DNA from: Vibrio sp. VB16
GTDB taxonomy: Bacteria; Pseudomonadota; Gammaproteobacteria; Enterobacterales; Vibrionaceae
Direction: 5' to 3'
Assembly: GCF_015594925.2 (NCBI RefSeq)
Contig: NZ_CP087590.1
Location: 1,984,001-2,048,000, forward strand
Length of the DNA: 64,000 nt
Shown: positions 18,540 through 27,808 of the stretch, one piece after another
Layout: each line of letters starts with the position of its first letter
Numbering within the stretch: position 1 is the stretch's first letter
Notes under the pieces: model-generated
Told to the model about the DNA's origin: nothing
Databases searched by the model: none
What the model saw: only the letters and a program-made list of their open reading frames with translations
Position numbers and translations under genes: made by a program

Positions 18540-20162
18540 ATGAAACTTGCCCTCATTATGCTAACTGCGCTGTTGATGATTTCATTGGCGTTAATTCAGG
18601 TTGTCATCTTCCCTTCATTCCAAAGCACATTGACAGAAGACGCTGAAACATGGCAGTTGAAATACCTAACTGCGGGGCAAATCCGAATGTTGGCAAATGT
18701 AATTGCGCCATTGCCAGAGCGCGAGCGCGCACAAGCGCTTGAAAAATTGAGAGAAAATATTGGTTTTTTTGTAGAGATATCTTCGTTGAAGGATCACAGT
18801 TTTGACGAAGACCAACTAAGAGAACTAAAGGCGGGTGAAACCGTTGTCGATATTTATAAAGATTCAACTTATCAACTTATCAGTGATAACCAGTATATTA
18901 GCTTTGTTTTAACTAATGAGGTGCCTTACCATTTGACGAACAAAGCGCAGCGCTTTGTTATGGGGTCACTTTATTTAATCCAAGAGGAACTAAGGTCCAT
19001 CCCACAAGAGGATTGGGACGAGGCCTTTATGGATATACAAAAACAATATATGCACCCTATAGAACTAAAAGACATGAGCACGCTCGACCTTTCAGACAAA
19101 AACATTGAATTACTGAACAGCGGTAAAATCGTCACGCTAAAAACCGAGGATTCGAAGACCATCGATTATCCTGCAGATTATGCGATACAAAAGGTGAACA
19201 ATAGTAATAAAGTCATCTACGTTGGTCCTTTTTCGCCAACAGTCATCGAGAAGCTTTATGTGCTACTCACCATCTATTACATCTGCTTTGGTCTGTTTAT
19301 ACTTATTCCTATTTTGCTGTGGCTACTACCCGCTTGGTTCTCCATGAAGGAACTTAAACGTGCTACAGCTTCACTTGGACAAGGCAAATTTAGTACCCGT
19401 GTGAAGCGAATTCCTTTGAGCCAGCTTAACCATCTTTCTCAAACCTACAATGTCATGGCGGAGAAGATTCAGCGATTGATTTCATCTCATAAAACCCTGA
19501 CAAATACCGTCTCTCATGAACTGAGAACACCGATAGCGAGGATAGAATTTAATATCGAGTTACTACGGGGGCATGTCAGCGGAGACTATGCTTTGAACCA
19601 GTTGGGTCAAATCGAATCTTCTGTGGACGAGCTTAATAAATTGGTCTCAGAGATGTTGATGTATGCTCGCTTTGATAGAGAAGCACCGCCCCTCAAACTT
19701 GTACAAGTCAATGTGAATCATTGGATAAATGAACAGGTTGATGTTTGGCGAACTACTCATCCTGATATTGAGATACAGGTAAAAATTGAAGACTCAATGG
19801 ATGTCGTTTTTGACCGGTTTTATATGAATCGGGCACTAAACAACCTAATCAAAAACGCAATATGTTACGGTAATGGCACAGTAGTCATTTCTACAGCCAA
19901 GACAAAAAAGCACCTCCAACTCTCAGTGGAGGATAACGGATTCGGTGTCGACTATACTGAACGTTATGACGTTTTCACGCCGTTTTATCGCAGCAGTGAG
20001 CATGTAGACAGAGACAAAGGTGGATCAGGATTGGGTTTATCTATTGTAAAACTCATCATGGATTGGCATAACGGCCAAATTAACGTTAAAAAATCGACAT
20101 TAGGAGGGGCAAACTTCCAGTTGACGCTTCCTAACTCTACTTCAACGGATGTAATAAAATGA
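18540..20162 (+). CDS. Sensor histidine kinase (RstB-like architecture)
   Basis: The 540-residue protein has one N-terminal membrane helix (about 5-25), a roughly 210-residue periplasmic sensor region, a second helix (about 238-265), a HAMP-like linker and a HisKA domain with SHELRTPIAR (His about 326). A HATPase domain follows with N box NLIKNAICYG, DNGFGV and GGSGLGLSIV. It autophosphorylates on the histidine and passes phosphate to the next gene's product, whose ATG overlaps its stop by 4 bases. The input signal is unknown. The kinase-before-regulator order is less common than the reverse. Confidence 0.92.
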   Translation: MKLALIMLTALLMISLALIQVVIFPSFQSTLTEDAETWQLKYLTAGQIRMLANVIAPLPERERAQALEKLRENIGFFVEISSLKDHSFDEDQLRELKAGETVVDIYKDSTYQLISDNQYISFVLTNEVPYHLTNKAQRFVMGSLYLIQEELRSIPQEDWDEAFMDIQKQYMHPIELKDMSTLDLSDKNIELLNSGKIVTLKTEDSKTIDYPADYAIQKVNNSNKVIYVGPFSPTVIEKLYVLLTIYYICFGLFILIPILLWLLPAWFSMKELKRATASLGQGKFSTRVKRIPLSQLNHLSQTYNVMAEKIQRLISSHKTLTNTVSHELRTPIARIEFNIELLRGHVSGDYALNQLGQIESSVDELNKLVSEMLMYARFDREAPPLKLVQVNVNHWINEQVDVWRTTHPDIEIQVKIEDSMDVVFDRFYMNRALNNLIKNAICYGNGTVVISTAKTKKHLQLSVEDNGFGVDYTERYDVFTPFYRSSEHVDRDKGGSGLGLSIVKLIMDWHNGQINVKKSTLGGANFQLTLPNSTSTDVIK

Positions 20163-20854
20163 ATGCAAAGATAATGATTGTTGAAGATGACGCCCCTTTA
20201 GCACAGTCAATTAAGGAGTACCTCACTATTGAGCAGTTCGATGCTCGAGTGATATCTAGAGGCTCTGAAGCCGAGGCTGCCATTCTTGATTGGCAGCCTG
20301 ACATTGTTTTACTTGATGTCATGTTACCCGGAAAAGATGGCGTATCTATATGCCGAGATTTACGCTCAGAATATGACGGCATCATAATAATGTTTACAGC
20401 AAAAGATGATGAGATAGATCAGGTTGTAGGATTAGAGATTGGCGCAGATGATTACCTAACAAAACCGGTCAAGCCGCGTATTTTATTAGCCAAACTCAAA
20501 GCATTTTTGCGGAAACAAGAACGATCAAGTAAGCCATCATCCGCCCCCATCGATAACCTGACCATAGGTGATATCAAAGTTGATACCACCTTAAGACAGG
20601 CGCATCTTAATAACGAGCTCATCTGCCTCACCGATGCCGAATATGACCTGCTTGTATTGCTAGCGGTAAACGTTGGCGTCATATTATCGAGAAGCACCAT
20701 CGTCGAAAAAACACGAGGCTATGAATACGACGGTATTGACCGTAGCGTCGATAACCTTATAAGCCAATTAAGAAAAAAACTTGGCGATGATCCAAGACAA
20801 CCGGTAAAACTCAAAACCATACGTTCAAAAGGCTATGTTCTGCTCGACAGGTAA
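20159..20854 (+). CDS. OmpR-family response regulator
   Basis: The 231-residue product has a receiver domain with acidic pocket ED10D11, phosphoacceptor Asp53 in LLDVMLPG, Thr80 and Lys102 in TKPVKP. A C-terminal winged-helix DNA-binding domain carries LTDAEYDLLVLLAVN, SRSTIVEKTRG and the RSVDNLISQLRKKLGDD recognition helix, ending with IRSKGYVLL. It is coupled to the sensor kinase gene. Its likely targets are its own operon and the outer membrane gene at 21094, both preceded by 10-base-spaced GACAAT repeats. Confidence 0.93.
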   Translation: MNAKIMIVEDDAPLAQSIKEYLTIEQFDARVISRGSEAEAAILDWQPDIVLLDVMLPGKDGVSICRDLRSEYDGIIIMFTAKDDEIDQVVGLEIGADDYLTKPVKPRILLAKLKAFLRKQERSSKPSSAPIDNLTIGDIKVDTTLRQAHLNNELICLTDAEYDLLVLLAVNVGVILSRSTIVEKTRGYEYDGIDRSVDNLISQLRKKLGDDPRQPVKLKTIRSKGYVLLDR

Positions 20855-20878
20855 GCGCGAACCTCCGCGCTTTATTTT
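20853..20878 (+). terminator. Weak intrinsic terminator after the two-component operon
   Basis: AAGCGCG (20853-20859) pairs with CGCGCTT (20866-20872) across a six-base loop and is followed by TTATTTT. The stop codon of the response regulator gene lies in the stem. The stem is only seven pairs, so termination may be partial. Confidence 0.5.
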
Positions 20879-20993
20879 AAATTGTCTGTTTTTGTCGACA
20901 TATACAGACCATTACCTTTGATATACAAATGCGTTTAGGACGTTATATCTCTATTATCAACAGATTAACCATCACCTAAAAGCCAATCCTGCT

Positions 20994-21013
20994 GACAATC
21001 CCCGACAATTCCC
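20994..21013 (+). promoter_or_regulatory. Direct-repeat binding site (GACAAT boxes) upstream of outer membrane protein gene
   Basis: GACAATCCCC (20994-21003) and GACAATTCCC (21004-21013) form a perfect 10-base-spaced tandem repeat about 80 bases before the ATG at 21094, with GATAG starting the next turn. It closely matches the site at 18448 upstream of the kinase gene, so the neighbouring regulator probably binds both. Confidence 0.55.
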
Positions 21014-21093
21014 GATAGAAATCATCGTCCAATAACTTGAGAATAGGTTTGTACGTTATCCATTCATTCTATCAATAAATAAAGAGGCAACAC

Positions 21094-21636
21094 ATGAAGT
21101 CAGCAGCGATTGTTCTTCTCACACTTTTCGTTTCATTTTGCGCAGCAGCAGAGGCTCCACCATCACGAGTCAGCACCTTCATCGGTACCAAAAGTATCAG
21201 TGATAATACGTGGGAACCATTTGATTCTCAGTTTGAATTTGGTGTCGCGGCAGATGTTAACATCGCCAATCTACCAGTGAATTTTTATGTTGGTATGAAT
21301 GCCTCCATTGACAAGCGAGACAGTGGTGATGACGAAGGCAAAACCGTAGAGAAGTTATTAGGCGTAAGTAAACACTTCCCTATTGGTGGTTCTCCATTTA
21401 ACACCTATGTAATGGGCGGTGTCGCTCATATTGAAGGTGAGCTGACTAAGTCTAGTGTGACACAGAAAGATTCTGCTATGGGTTACTTTGTAGGCGGTGG
21501 TATTGTGTGGAATTTCACCCAACATTTTGATATCGGATTTGAAACTCGATATTCCCAAGCTGAGATCAAGTTTGATGATAAAGACGTTGATGTAGGTGGT
21601 ACGCACCTAGGTGTTACTGCTGGATTTAATTGGTAA
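21094..21636 (+). CDS. Small outer membrane beta-barrel protein
   Basis: The 180-residue product has a Sec signal peptide (VLLTLFVSFCAAAEA) followed by about eight amphipathic strands typical of OmpA/OmpW/OmpX-size barrels, ending with GVTAGFNW, an aromatic C-terminus recognised by the BAM complex. Conserved stretches include NFYVGMNASID and YFVGGGIVWNFTQHFDIGFETRYS. It lies 240 bases after the response regulator gene, with that regulator's presumed repeats in its promoter and a strong terminator behind it, so it is probably a monocistronic target of the two-component system. No specific substrate can be inferred. Confidence 0.82.
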   Translation: MKSAAIVLLTLFVSFCAAAEAPPSRVSTFIGTKSISDNTWEPFDSQFEFGVAADVNIANLPVNFYVGMNASIDKRDSGDDEGKTVEKLLGVSKHFPIGGSPFNTYVMGGVAHIEGELTKSSVTQKDSAMGYFVGGGIVWNFTQHFDIGFETRYSQAEIKFDDKDVDVGGTHLGVTAGFNW

Positions 21637-21704
21637 GTAAGTAGGACTTTGGTTCTCGAACATCCAATTGGGGGCGATGAAAGCAGGTTTCGATTGATTT
21701 ATTC

Positions 21705-21735
21705 AAACCAGATAACCAAGGTTATCTGGTTTTTT
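21705..21735 (+). terminator. Strong rho-independent terminator
   Basis: A 13-bp stem pairs AAACCAGATAACC (21705-21717) with GGTTATCTGGTTT (21720-21732) across an AA loop, and the T tract extends to 21735. It follows the outer membrane protein gene by about 70 bases. Confidence 0.9.
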
Positions 21736-21869
21736 GTGCAACGGAGGCTATGAATTCCCCTATAAACTCGATATTGAGACAAGACAATACCGGGTGATAA
21801 TCGTTTTCTATAGTGTATGCTTTGCGTATTAAGTATATAAACCAAACCGCAATAAATGAGTTAGCGATA

Positions 21870-22421
21870 ATGATTAAAAACGAAGTCACTCAAATTGCCG
21901 AGCTGCTAGAGAAGGATGTCGTAAGGTTCCAAGCCTTGAGTTGTGTCCATTCACTACAATTGCCAGATTGCTATATTGCGGCTGGCTTCATAAGAAATAT
22001 GGTCTGGGACTTTGAACATGGTTATCACGTTTCCACACCGTTCAATGATGTTGATGTGATCTATTTTGATAACAATGAGTCATCTAACAATGTCCATGAG
22101 CATTATGAGCAACAATTGACTGAAATGATGCCCGACCTTAATTGGCAGGTTCGAAATCAAGCAAAAATGCACGTTCGAAACGGTGACAAGCCATATAAAA
22201 GCGCTCTTGACGCTATGGGTTACTGGGTCGAGAAAGAGACCTCTGTCGCAGCGAGAATATTGGACAATCATCAAATTGAATGCATTAGCGCATTTGGTTT
22301 TAAAAGCCTATTTCAATTAAAACTTACCTATAATCCAAAGCGAGACAGGGCAACCTTTGAGCAAAGGATATCGAGCAAAGGCTGGTTGATTCAGTGGCCT
22401 AAACTCACTGTACACATTTAA
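21870..22421 (+). CDS. Nucleotidyltransferase-family protein (NTP_transf_6/DUF925-like)
   Basis: The product (183 residues from the ATG at 21870; an in-frame ATG at 21813 would add 19) has the motif YIAAGFIRNMVWDFEHG followed by NDVDVIYFD. The paired aspartates resemble the divalent metal site of nucleotidyltransferase-fold proteins in the DUF925 family. A later block, KSALDAMGYWVEKETSVAAR, and a C-terminal FKSLFQLKLTYNPKRD match the same family as I remember it. The substrate is unknown. It is flanked by a terminator upstream and a 254-base gap downstream, so it is likely transcribed alone. Confidence 0.75.
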   Translation: MIKNEVTQIAELLEKDVVRFQALSCVHSLQLPDCYIAAGFIRNMVWDFEHGYHVSTPFNDVDVIYFDNNESSNNVHEHYEQQLTEMMPDLNWQVRNQAKMHVRNGDKPYKSALDAMGYWVEKETSVAARILDNHQIECISAFGFKSLFQLKLTYNPKRDRATFEQRISSKGWLIQWPKLTVHI

Positions 22422-22675
22422 TTTGTAGACGGTAATCAACATTTTGTGGCTGAACCATTGGCGTAATGGTGAACTTAGTCATCAATTTTACGTGACCAAT
22501 CCCGCGTTTTTATTAACATTAATGCAATATCTGTGATTGCTATCGATAAAAACGAGATCTAAACACATACCTTCATCCTACTGTTGTTCGCAGGTACTAT
22601 AGTTAAGTTCAGAGGTTAGCGATAAAACGCTCTACACATAATAAAGATGTACATCTCGTCACAATTAGAGCACAC

Positions 22676-24142
22676 ATGGTAATCCAAACTGGTAGCTTTG
22701 AAAATTTAGACCACACCGAATCTAGTCATCTCGAAAGTGAACTATTGACGGCGATTGCCCGTAGTGCAGAGAATCTATCTAACGAACGTGGCTGGCCTGA
22801 AGGTGTTGATGCCCTATTGGCTGATCTAGGCAAAATTACTAAAGTCAGTCGAGTATGGATATTTCAAACACTAAAATTAGAAGATAACTGTATCCAGCAA
22901 GACTACGTCTTTGAATGGGCTTCTAAAATCAAGTACAAACAAATTGGGCTTCCTAGCTTCAACCGCTTTACTTCTAATACCAAAGAACCTGAATATGTTT
23001 CTTTAATAGAAAGCCGCACTCGGGGAGAATACCAACACCTCATCGTCAATCGACTTCCTGATTCTTGGTTAAGAGGCTATCTTATAGAGCAAAAAATATG
23101 CTCTATGTTAACCATTCCTATTTTTGTGGAAAACAAATGGTGGGGCACACTGGGTTTTGATGATTGTGAACGTAGCATTGAATGGTCATCCAGTGAAATT
23201 GCACTGCTGCGAACCGCTTGTTTTCTTATCTCTAGTGCGATCCTAAAAGATCAATTAAGCGCAAAACGTCGCCAACTAGATATCCTTAAACAAATGACCG
23301 CGTGCAGCGCTTGGGAATTGGATATTCGTAGAGGGCATTTATGGTGTACACCAGAGATACTCAGCAATATCCCAGAGAAAACCGATAACCTGCAGTTTTC
23401 ATTCCGACAATGTATCAGAAAGATTCACCCGGAATATCGAAAGGAATTTTTTCGTATTGTCCGTCAGTTTAATCAAAGCAGTTCTAATTCCTTTCGCTGT
23501 GATCTAAAAATCCGAAGAGACAATGGCGACTACGGTTGGATTGAACTGTCCGCCAAAATCGATGACACTACTGAGCATAGTGGCGATGTACTCGCGGGTA
23601 TTTTGTTAGATATAACCTTGAGGAAACAGGCAGAAGAGCGCCTAAGACATGAGGCCACCACCGACCCACTCACAGGCATACTTAACCGAAGAAAAATAGA
23701 ATCACTCGTACAAGAGCACATTGATAGATATAAAAAAACAGGTGAGAAGTTTTCGTTGGTTGTTTTAGACCTAGATCATTTTAAGAGAATTAACGATACC
23801 TATGGTCATTCTGTTGGCGACCATGTGTTGTGTCAATTTACCGAGCTATGTCAGCAATCGTTGCGCAAAATAGATTATATTTCTCGTATCGGTGGGGAAG
23901 AGTTCGCGATTCTATTGCCAAATACCAATGAAGAAGAAGCCTTTGTCATAGGAGAACGAATCTGCCAAACCATTCAACACAACCCTTATGTTCACAAAAG
24001 CGATCAGATAATCTATTCCGTTTCTATTGGCTGCTCAACGCTCAAGGATGAATACCTAGAGGTCCATAAGATTTTCGAACGAGCTGACTCCGCACTGTAT
24101 TTCGCAAAGCGATCAGGCAGAAATCAAGTTAAAGTGAGTTAA
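22676..24142 (+). CDS. Diguanylate cyclase with GAF and PAS domains
   Basis: The 488-residue protein appears soluble, with no membrane helix. An N-terminal GAF-like domain (about 20-190; WIFQTLKLEDN, WGTLGFDDCERSIEW, ALLRTACFLISSAI) is followed by a PAS/PAC segment (about 205-320; AWELDIRRGHLWC, DILAGILLDITLRKQAEERL-type linker) and a GGDEF domain. The active-site variant is GGEEF (406-410), which is catalytically competent in this family. An RxxD inhibitory site (RKID, 397-400) lies exactly five residues upstream, so product inhibition by c-di-GMP is expected. It makes c-di-GMP in response to an unknown cytosolic signal. No EAL domain is present. Confidence 0.93.
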   Translation: MVIQTGSFENLDHTESSHLESELLTAIARSAENLSNERGWPEGVDALLADLGKITKVSRVWIFQTLKLEDNCIQQDYVFEWASKIKYKQIGLPSFNRFTSNTKEPEYVSLIESRTRGEYQHLIVNRLPDSWLRGYLIEQKICSMLTIPIFVENKWWGTLGFDDCERSIEWSSSEIALLRTACFLISSAILKDQLSAKRRQLDILKQMTACSAWELDIRRGHLWCTPEILSNIPEKTDNLQFSFRQCIRKIHPEYRKEFFRIVRQFNQSSSNSFRCDLKIRRDNGDYGWIELSAKIDDTTEHSGDVLAGILLDITLRKQAEERLRHEATTDPLTGILNRRKIESLVQEHIDRYKKTGEKFSLVVLDLDHFKRINDTYGHSVGDHVLCQFTELCQQSLRKIDYISRIGGEEFAILLPNTNEEEAFVIGERICQTIQHNPYVHKSDQIIYSVSIGCSTLKDEYLEVHKIFERADSALYFAKRSGRNQVKVS

Positions 24143-24199
24143 CCAACGGCGAATTTATTGTGGTAGAGTGCCCACAGAACCTACAAAAAATACGATTTT

Positions 24200-25096
24200 A
24201 TGTCTACCAATTTGAGCACATTTTTCCCTGCTGGGGTCCGTTTCATGATCCTATCTGCTTTTGGTTTTGCCCTAATGTCGGCGTGTGTAAAGTACGTCAG
24301 CAATCATGGCATTCCGTTATTTGAGATAGTTGCAGCAAGGGCTATCGTATCTTGGGTCATCAGCTACCTCGATGTTAAGCGAAAAAGAATCTCTTTATGG
24401 GGTCATAACAAACCTCTGCTTATTTCTCGAGGCGTGATGGGAACGTCGGCGTTAATATGCGTCTACTATTCAGTGACGACGTTACCATTGGCAGAAGCGA
24501 CCATACTGCAGTATGTCAATCCCGTATTTACCGCCCTTCTAGCCGTTCTATTCTTAAAAGAGCGCATTCAAGTCTCCACCATTATCTGCATTGTGATGTG
24601 CTTGCTTGGCTTATTCTTTATGGTAAAACCGAGCATGAATAGCAATTTACCTAGTGATTTACCACTTTTTAGTGTTGGTATTGCCTTATTGGGCGCCCTG
24701 TTCAGTTCCGTTGCCTACGTGATAGTACGAAAACTAAGCCAAACCGAAGATAGCTCAGTAATCATCTTTTATTTTCCACTTGTTGCCCTTCCTATCTCAT
24801 TATTATTAATCGGTGATAGCTTTGTTTGGCCGAGTATTCACATCGTGATAATGCTGGTAATGCTTGGCGTTTTTACTCAAATTGGTCAATTTGGCTTAAC
24901 CAAGGCAATGCAAACTCAAGCCGCAGGAAAGGCATCTGCTTATTCGTATGTCCAGATACTGTTTTCTGCTTTATTGGGTGTCGTGTTCTTTGGCGAAATA
25001 CCTTCGATGTGGAGTTATATAGGCGGCGCATTTATTGTCACCGGCGCACTAGTCAATGTATTTGGACAGCATCTAAGAAACCCATTTAAAACCTAA
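24200..25096 (+). CDS. EamA/DMT-superfamily transporter
   Basis: The 298-residue protein has ten hydrophobic helices in two EamA repeats. Each repeat contains the family pattern: the first has SVTTLPLAEATILQYVNPVFTALLAVLFLKER, and the second has AYSYVQILFSALLGVVFFGEIPS. Such proteins export or exchange metabolites and amino acids across the inner membrane, and the substrate cannot be assigned. It stands alone, 57 bases after the diguanylate cyclase gene on the same strand, with a 350-base gap after it. Confidence 0.88.
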   Translation: MSTNLSTFFPAGVRFMILSAFGFALMSACVKYVSNHGIPLFEIVAARAIVSWVISYLDVKRKRISLWGHNKPLLISRGVMGTSALICVYYSVTTLPLAEATILQYVNPVFTALLAVLFLKERIQVSTIICIVMCLLGLFFMVKPSMNSNLPSDLPLFSVGIALLGALFSSVAYVIVRKLSQTEDSSVIIFYFPLVALPISLLLIGDSFVWPSIHIVIMLVMLGVFTQIGQFGLTKAMQTQAAGKASAYSYVQILFSALLGVVFFGEIPSMWSYIGGAFIVTGALVNVFGQHLRNPFKT

Positions 25097-25446
25097 TTTT
25101 GTCATCATTTGGTTTAATCATAACCACGAGTAAAAGGGTCGACGCTAACGACCCTCAGCTTCAACATTCCTTCGGACATAAAACTTTAGTGACCCTGTCA
25201 CTAATGAGTGCGACTGCTCATTTGCATCGGCATAAGACATCATAACAATAAGAACAATCCTCTCTTTAATACGCAATTCATCTTAAGACTCAATTCACCT
25301 CCGTATTTATATATAAATTGAATTTATGTATCAAGCCAATATGAGCCTATGTATTAACCCTGTATTTATGAATAAACTTGTTTGCATCGAAGTGAGCAAG
25401 AAACTTCATTTCATTAATTATTTTGATTAAACCTATAGGTGGAACT
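25097..25446. other. Intergenic region (350 bp) with two hairpins
   Basis: Between the EamA transporter and the exported metallo-hydrolase. It holds AGGGTCG/CGACCCT (25135-25155) and TTAGTGAC/GTCACTAA (25186-25204); neither has a T tract. The downstream half is AT-rich and probably contains the promoter of the next gene. No ORF is convincing. Confidence 0.5.
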
Positions 25447-27072
25447 ATGAGAACTTTCGCAAAACTATCCATAATATCGACGGCAATGATTGTCGCTACA
25501 ACGGCATTCGCGGCGGATCCAATGATGCAATACAACACGCAGAAAACGAACAGTAATCTAGAAAACTCCCAGAAATTTGAATACCACGAAGGTGACACAT
25601 TAGAACAATATATAAGCTCACAACCCGAAGGTAAGTTGTACTCTTCTGAAGAAGAGGTCCTTGCCGTTTTGATGGGAGGTGTAAATAACGGTGACTACCG
25701 AGGTAAAACCAATACAGGCTGGAAAGAAGGTTTGATGTTTGAAGGCATTGCCCCTTATGGTGACCATATGGTGTCAGGTGCAAACTGGTTTCCACGCACC
25801 GAAGAAGTACAACCGGACGAAATGCGCGTGACCTTTATGGGAACGTCTCCGATGATTCGTCCTGGTCAAGCAAACACATCTATCTATGTAGAACTGGGTA
25901 ACGGCTCAAATTTCGTCTTTGATTTAGGCGAAGGATCCATAGCGAACTATGTAGCGGCGGGTGTCGCAATGAATGAATTGGATCATATATTCATTACCCA
26001 TTTGCATGTTGACCACTATGGTTCCCTACCCTACCTATACAAATTCGGTGGTTGGAACGGACGTTGGGAAAAACCGTTAAACATCTATGGCCCTAGTGGT
26101 GCAACACCTGAATATGGCACACGACACATGGTAGAAGGAATGCAACAAATGTTGAATTGGCATACCGATGCCTTTGACGTGTTCCCATCGGGCAACGACC
26201 TTGTGGTACATGAGTTCGACTTCCGAGACGATGGTGGTGTGATCTACGATCAAGACAATGTTGAGGTCATTCATTGGCGACGCAGCCATGCAAAGGATGG
26301 TGCTTCTGGTTACCGTTTAAACTGGACACAAGAAGATGGTCGCGTACTTTCATTTGTATGGACCGGCGACGGTCGTCCAACAGAACTTGATTTGAAATAC
26401 GCGAAAGGAGCTGACTTGTTCATTACCGAATTGCAAACAGAAACCTTTGGCATTTCATCCATCATCCAAGGGGTTCCACCGTTCTTAGCGCGCTACACCG
26501 TCGATACACACCACACTCCGGCTTATGCTGCGGGTTATGTGGCAAACGAAGTGCAACCTCGCTTGTTTATGACAACGCACATGACATTCGACCCGTATCT
26601 AAACGAGGAAACCGTTGCCGAAGTACGTGAACACTGGAAAGGCCCTTATCACTTTGGCGCACCAGACGGCATAGTCGTTAATATGACAAAAGACAATGCA
26701 TGGGTACGTGAAGGGATTTTACCTGACTTTCCGAATGCACGGGCGCCACAGTTTGACATGGCAGACGGCTCAGATTTCAGAATTCCGATGCCAAAGAACT
26801 CCCGTGCTGATATCCAAGAACAGGAAATTAGAGACCTCGAGTTAGATCCAAAGCTGTATTACCCAGAAGGTTACCACCCAGAACTATTAACAGAATGGCC
26901 AGTAGAGAGAGACATTGTTATCCCGGCAGAACAAGTGCCAGAAGCGATGAAGAAAGGGATGAATACAAAACAAGAGTACATGGACAGAGTACGTGAACAC
27001 CACAATCTAGAGCGAAAGTCAGTGAGTCGTCCAACTGAGCCGAGTGAAGGGTCAGGAACAGACAAAAAATAG
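25447..27072 (+). CDS. Exported metallo-beta-lactamase-fold hydrolase
   Basis: The 541-residue protein begins with a Sec signal peptide (cleaved near TTAFAADP) and carries the MBL zinc motif HLHVDH (185-190) after VFDLGEGSIANY and FITH. Later zinc-ligand candidates are SHAKDG, TGDGRPTE and the TTHMTF segment. An extra about 150-residue N-terminal region and a C-terminal tail make it larger than a simple MBL domain. It resembles the family annotated as GntH (guanitoxin-associated MBL hydrolase) as I recall it, but no other guanitoxin-type genes are nearby, so function stays open. The ATG at 25447 follows AGGTGG; the in-frame TTG at 25423 is less likely. Confidence 0.85.
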   Translation: MRTFAKLSIISTAMIVATTAFAADPMMQYNTQKTNSNLENSQKFEYHEGDTLEQYISSQPEGKLYSSEEEVLAVLMGGVNNGDYRGKTNTGWKEGLMFEGIAPYGDHMVSGANWFPRTEEVQPDEMRVTFMGTSPMIRPGQANTSIYVELGNGSNFVFDLGEGSIANYVAAGVAMNELDHIFITHLHVDHYGSLPYLYKFGGWNGRWEKPLNIYGPSGATPEYGTRHMVEGMQQMLNWHTDAFDVFPSGNDLVVHEFDFRDDGGVIYDQDNVEVIHWRRSHAKDGASGYRLNWTQEDGRVLSFVWTGDGRPTELDLKYAKGADLFITELQTETFGISSIIQGVPPFLARYTVDTHHTPAYAAGYVANEVQPRLFMTTHMTFDPYLNEETVAEVREHWKGPYHFGAPDGIVVNMTKDNAWVREGILPDFPNARAPQFDMADGSDFRIPMPKNSRADIQEQEIRDLELDPKLYYPEGYHPELLTEWPVERDIVIPAEQVPEAMKKGMNTKQEYMDRVREHHNLERKSVSRPTEPSEGSGTDKK

Positions 27073-27086
27073 GACGCAACAACAGT

Positions 27087-27110
27087 AAGGGCATGATTGT
27101 CATGCCCTTT
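27087..27110 (+). terminator. Rho-independent terminator after the MBL-fold gene
   Basis: AAGGGCATGA (27087-27096) pairs with TCATGCCCTT (27100-27109) around a TTG loop and ends in TTT. The T tract is short, so some read-through into the next gene is possible. Confidence 0.6.
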
Positions 27111-27195
27111 CATAAAAAGACGCAAACATTTGGCCATACACCCATGTTTGCGAACCATCATTTGGTTTTACTTACGCAATATTTTGGAGTACATC

Positions 27196-27711
27196 ATGAA
27201 AAAATCACTTATCGCTATGGTTATATTAGGTCTTGTTTCTGGATCTGTGCTAGCAAATGGACAATCGAATGCTCACGATTATCAACCGGGTGCAACAAAC
27301 AATTCAGAGCGTCTTTCGGCTATCGACCCCGATTACGAATTAACGTTACCTTCCAACAAAAAGGGCTATTCGAGCTACGACAATACATTCATGTCTGATG
27401 GTGGAACTTACACGACGTATGTTAAGCCTAACCCGTCAGACGATATCCATGTTGCTGATGAAGGGTCAATGACACTTACTCATGCTCAAGGTGGAGGAAT
27501 AATGACCGAATACACCATTGGAAATGGCGCGAATACCTTCACTGTTATGTGTGGTTTCACTTCCGGCCCCTCTTTTTGGGCAGACAGTAAACCTGCAAAT
27601 GTTTGTAAGGATGCACAAGCGTTAGCCGTCGCGTTAGAAGCCAAGGGCGAATGGGAGATGGAAAAAATGAAATATACAATCCCGCCAGCAAAAATAAACT
27701 CTGACTCTTAA
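27196..27711 (+). CDS. Exported protein of unknown function (171 aa)
   Basis: I do not recognise this protein. From the ATG at 27196 (TTGGAGT site upstream) it has a clear Sec signal peptide, MKKSLIAMVILGLVSGSVLA, followed by a hydrophilic mature region rich in Asn, Gly, Ser and Tyr. A central TYTTYVKPNPSDDIHV segment precedes a Gly-rich MTEYTIGNGANTFTVMCGFTSGP block with two cysteines (one here, one in PANVCKDA) that could form a disulfide. Longer upstream starts in the same frame run through the terminator and are unlikely. It is flanked by two other exported proteins. Confidence 0.7.
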   Translation: MKKSLIAMVILGLVSGSVLANGQSNAHDYQPGATNNSERLSAIDPDYELTLPSNKKGYSSYDNTFMSDGGTYTTYVKPNPSDDIHVADEGSMTLTHAQGGGIMTEYTIGNGANTFTVMCGFTSGPSFWADSKPANVCKDAQALAVALEAKGEWEMEKMKYTIPPAKINSDS

Positions 27712-27808
27712 TAAGCAAGGCTAAACGCTCACTAAAAGCTAAGGAACTCACATGCGAACCGGGCTGAGTTCCCAATGTAACGTCACATAATATGCAAGGT
27801 AATATCCT

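Noticed and set aside
25135..25155. AGGGTCG/CGACCCT hairpin as terminator of the EamA transporter gene
   Set aside because: No T tract follows, so termination is not supported; kept only as a hairpin note.
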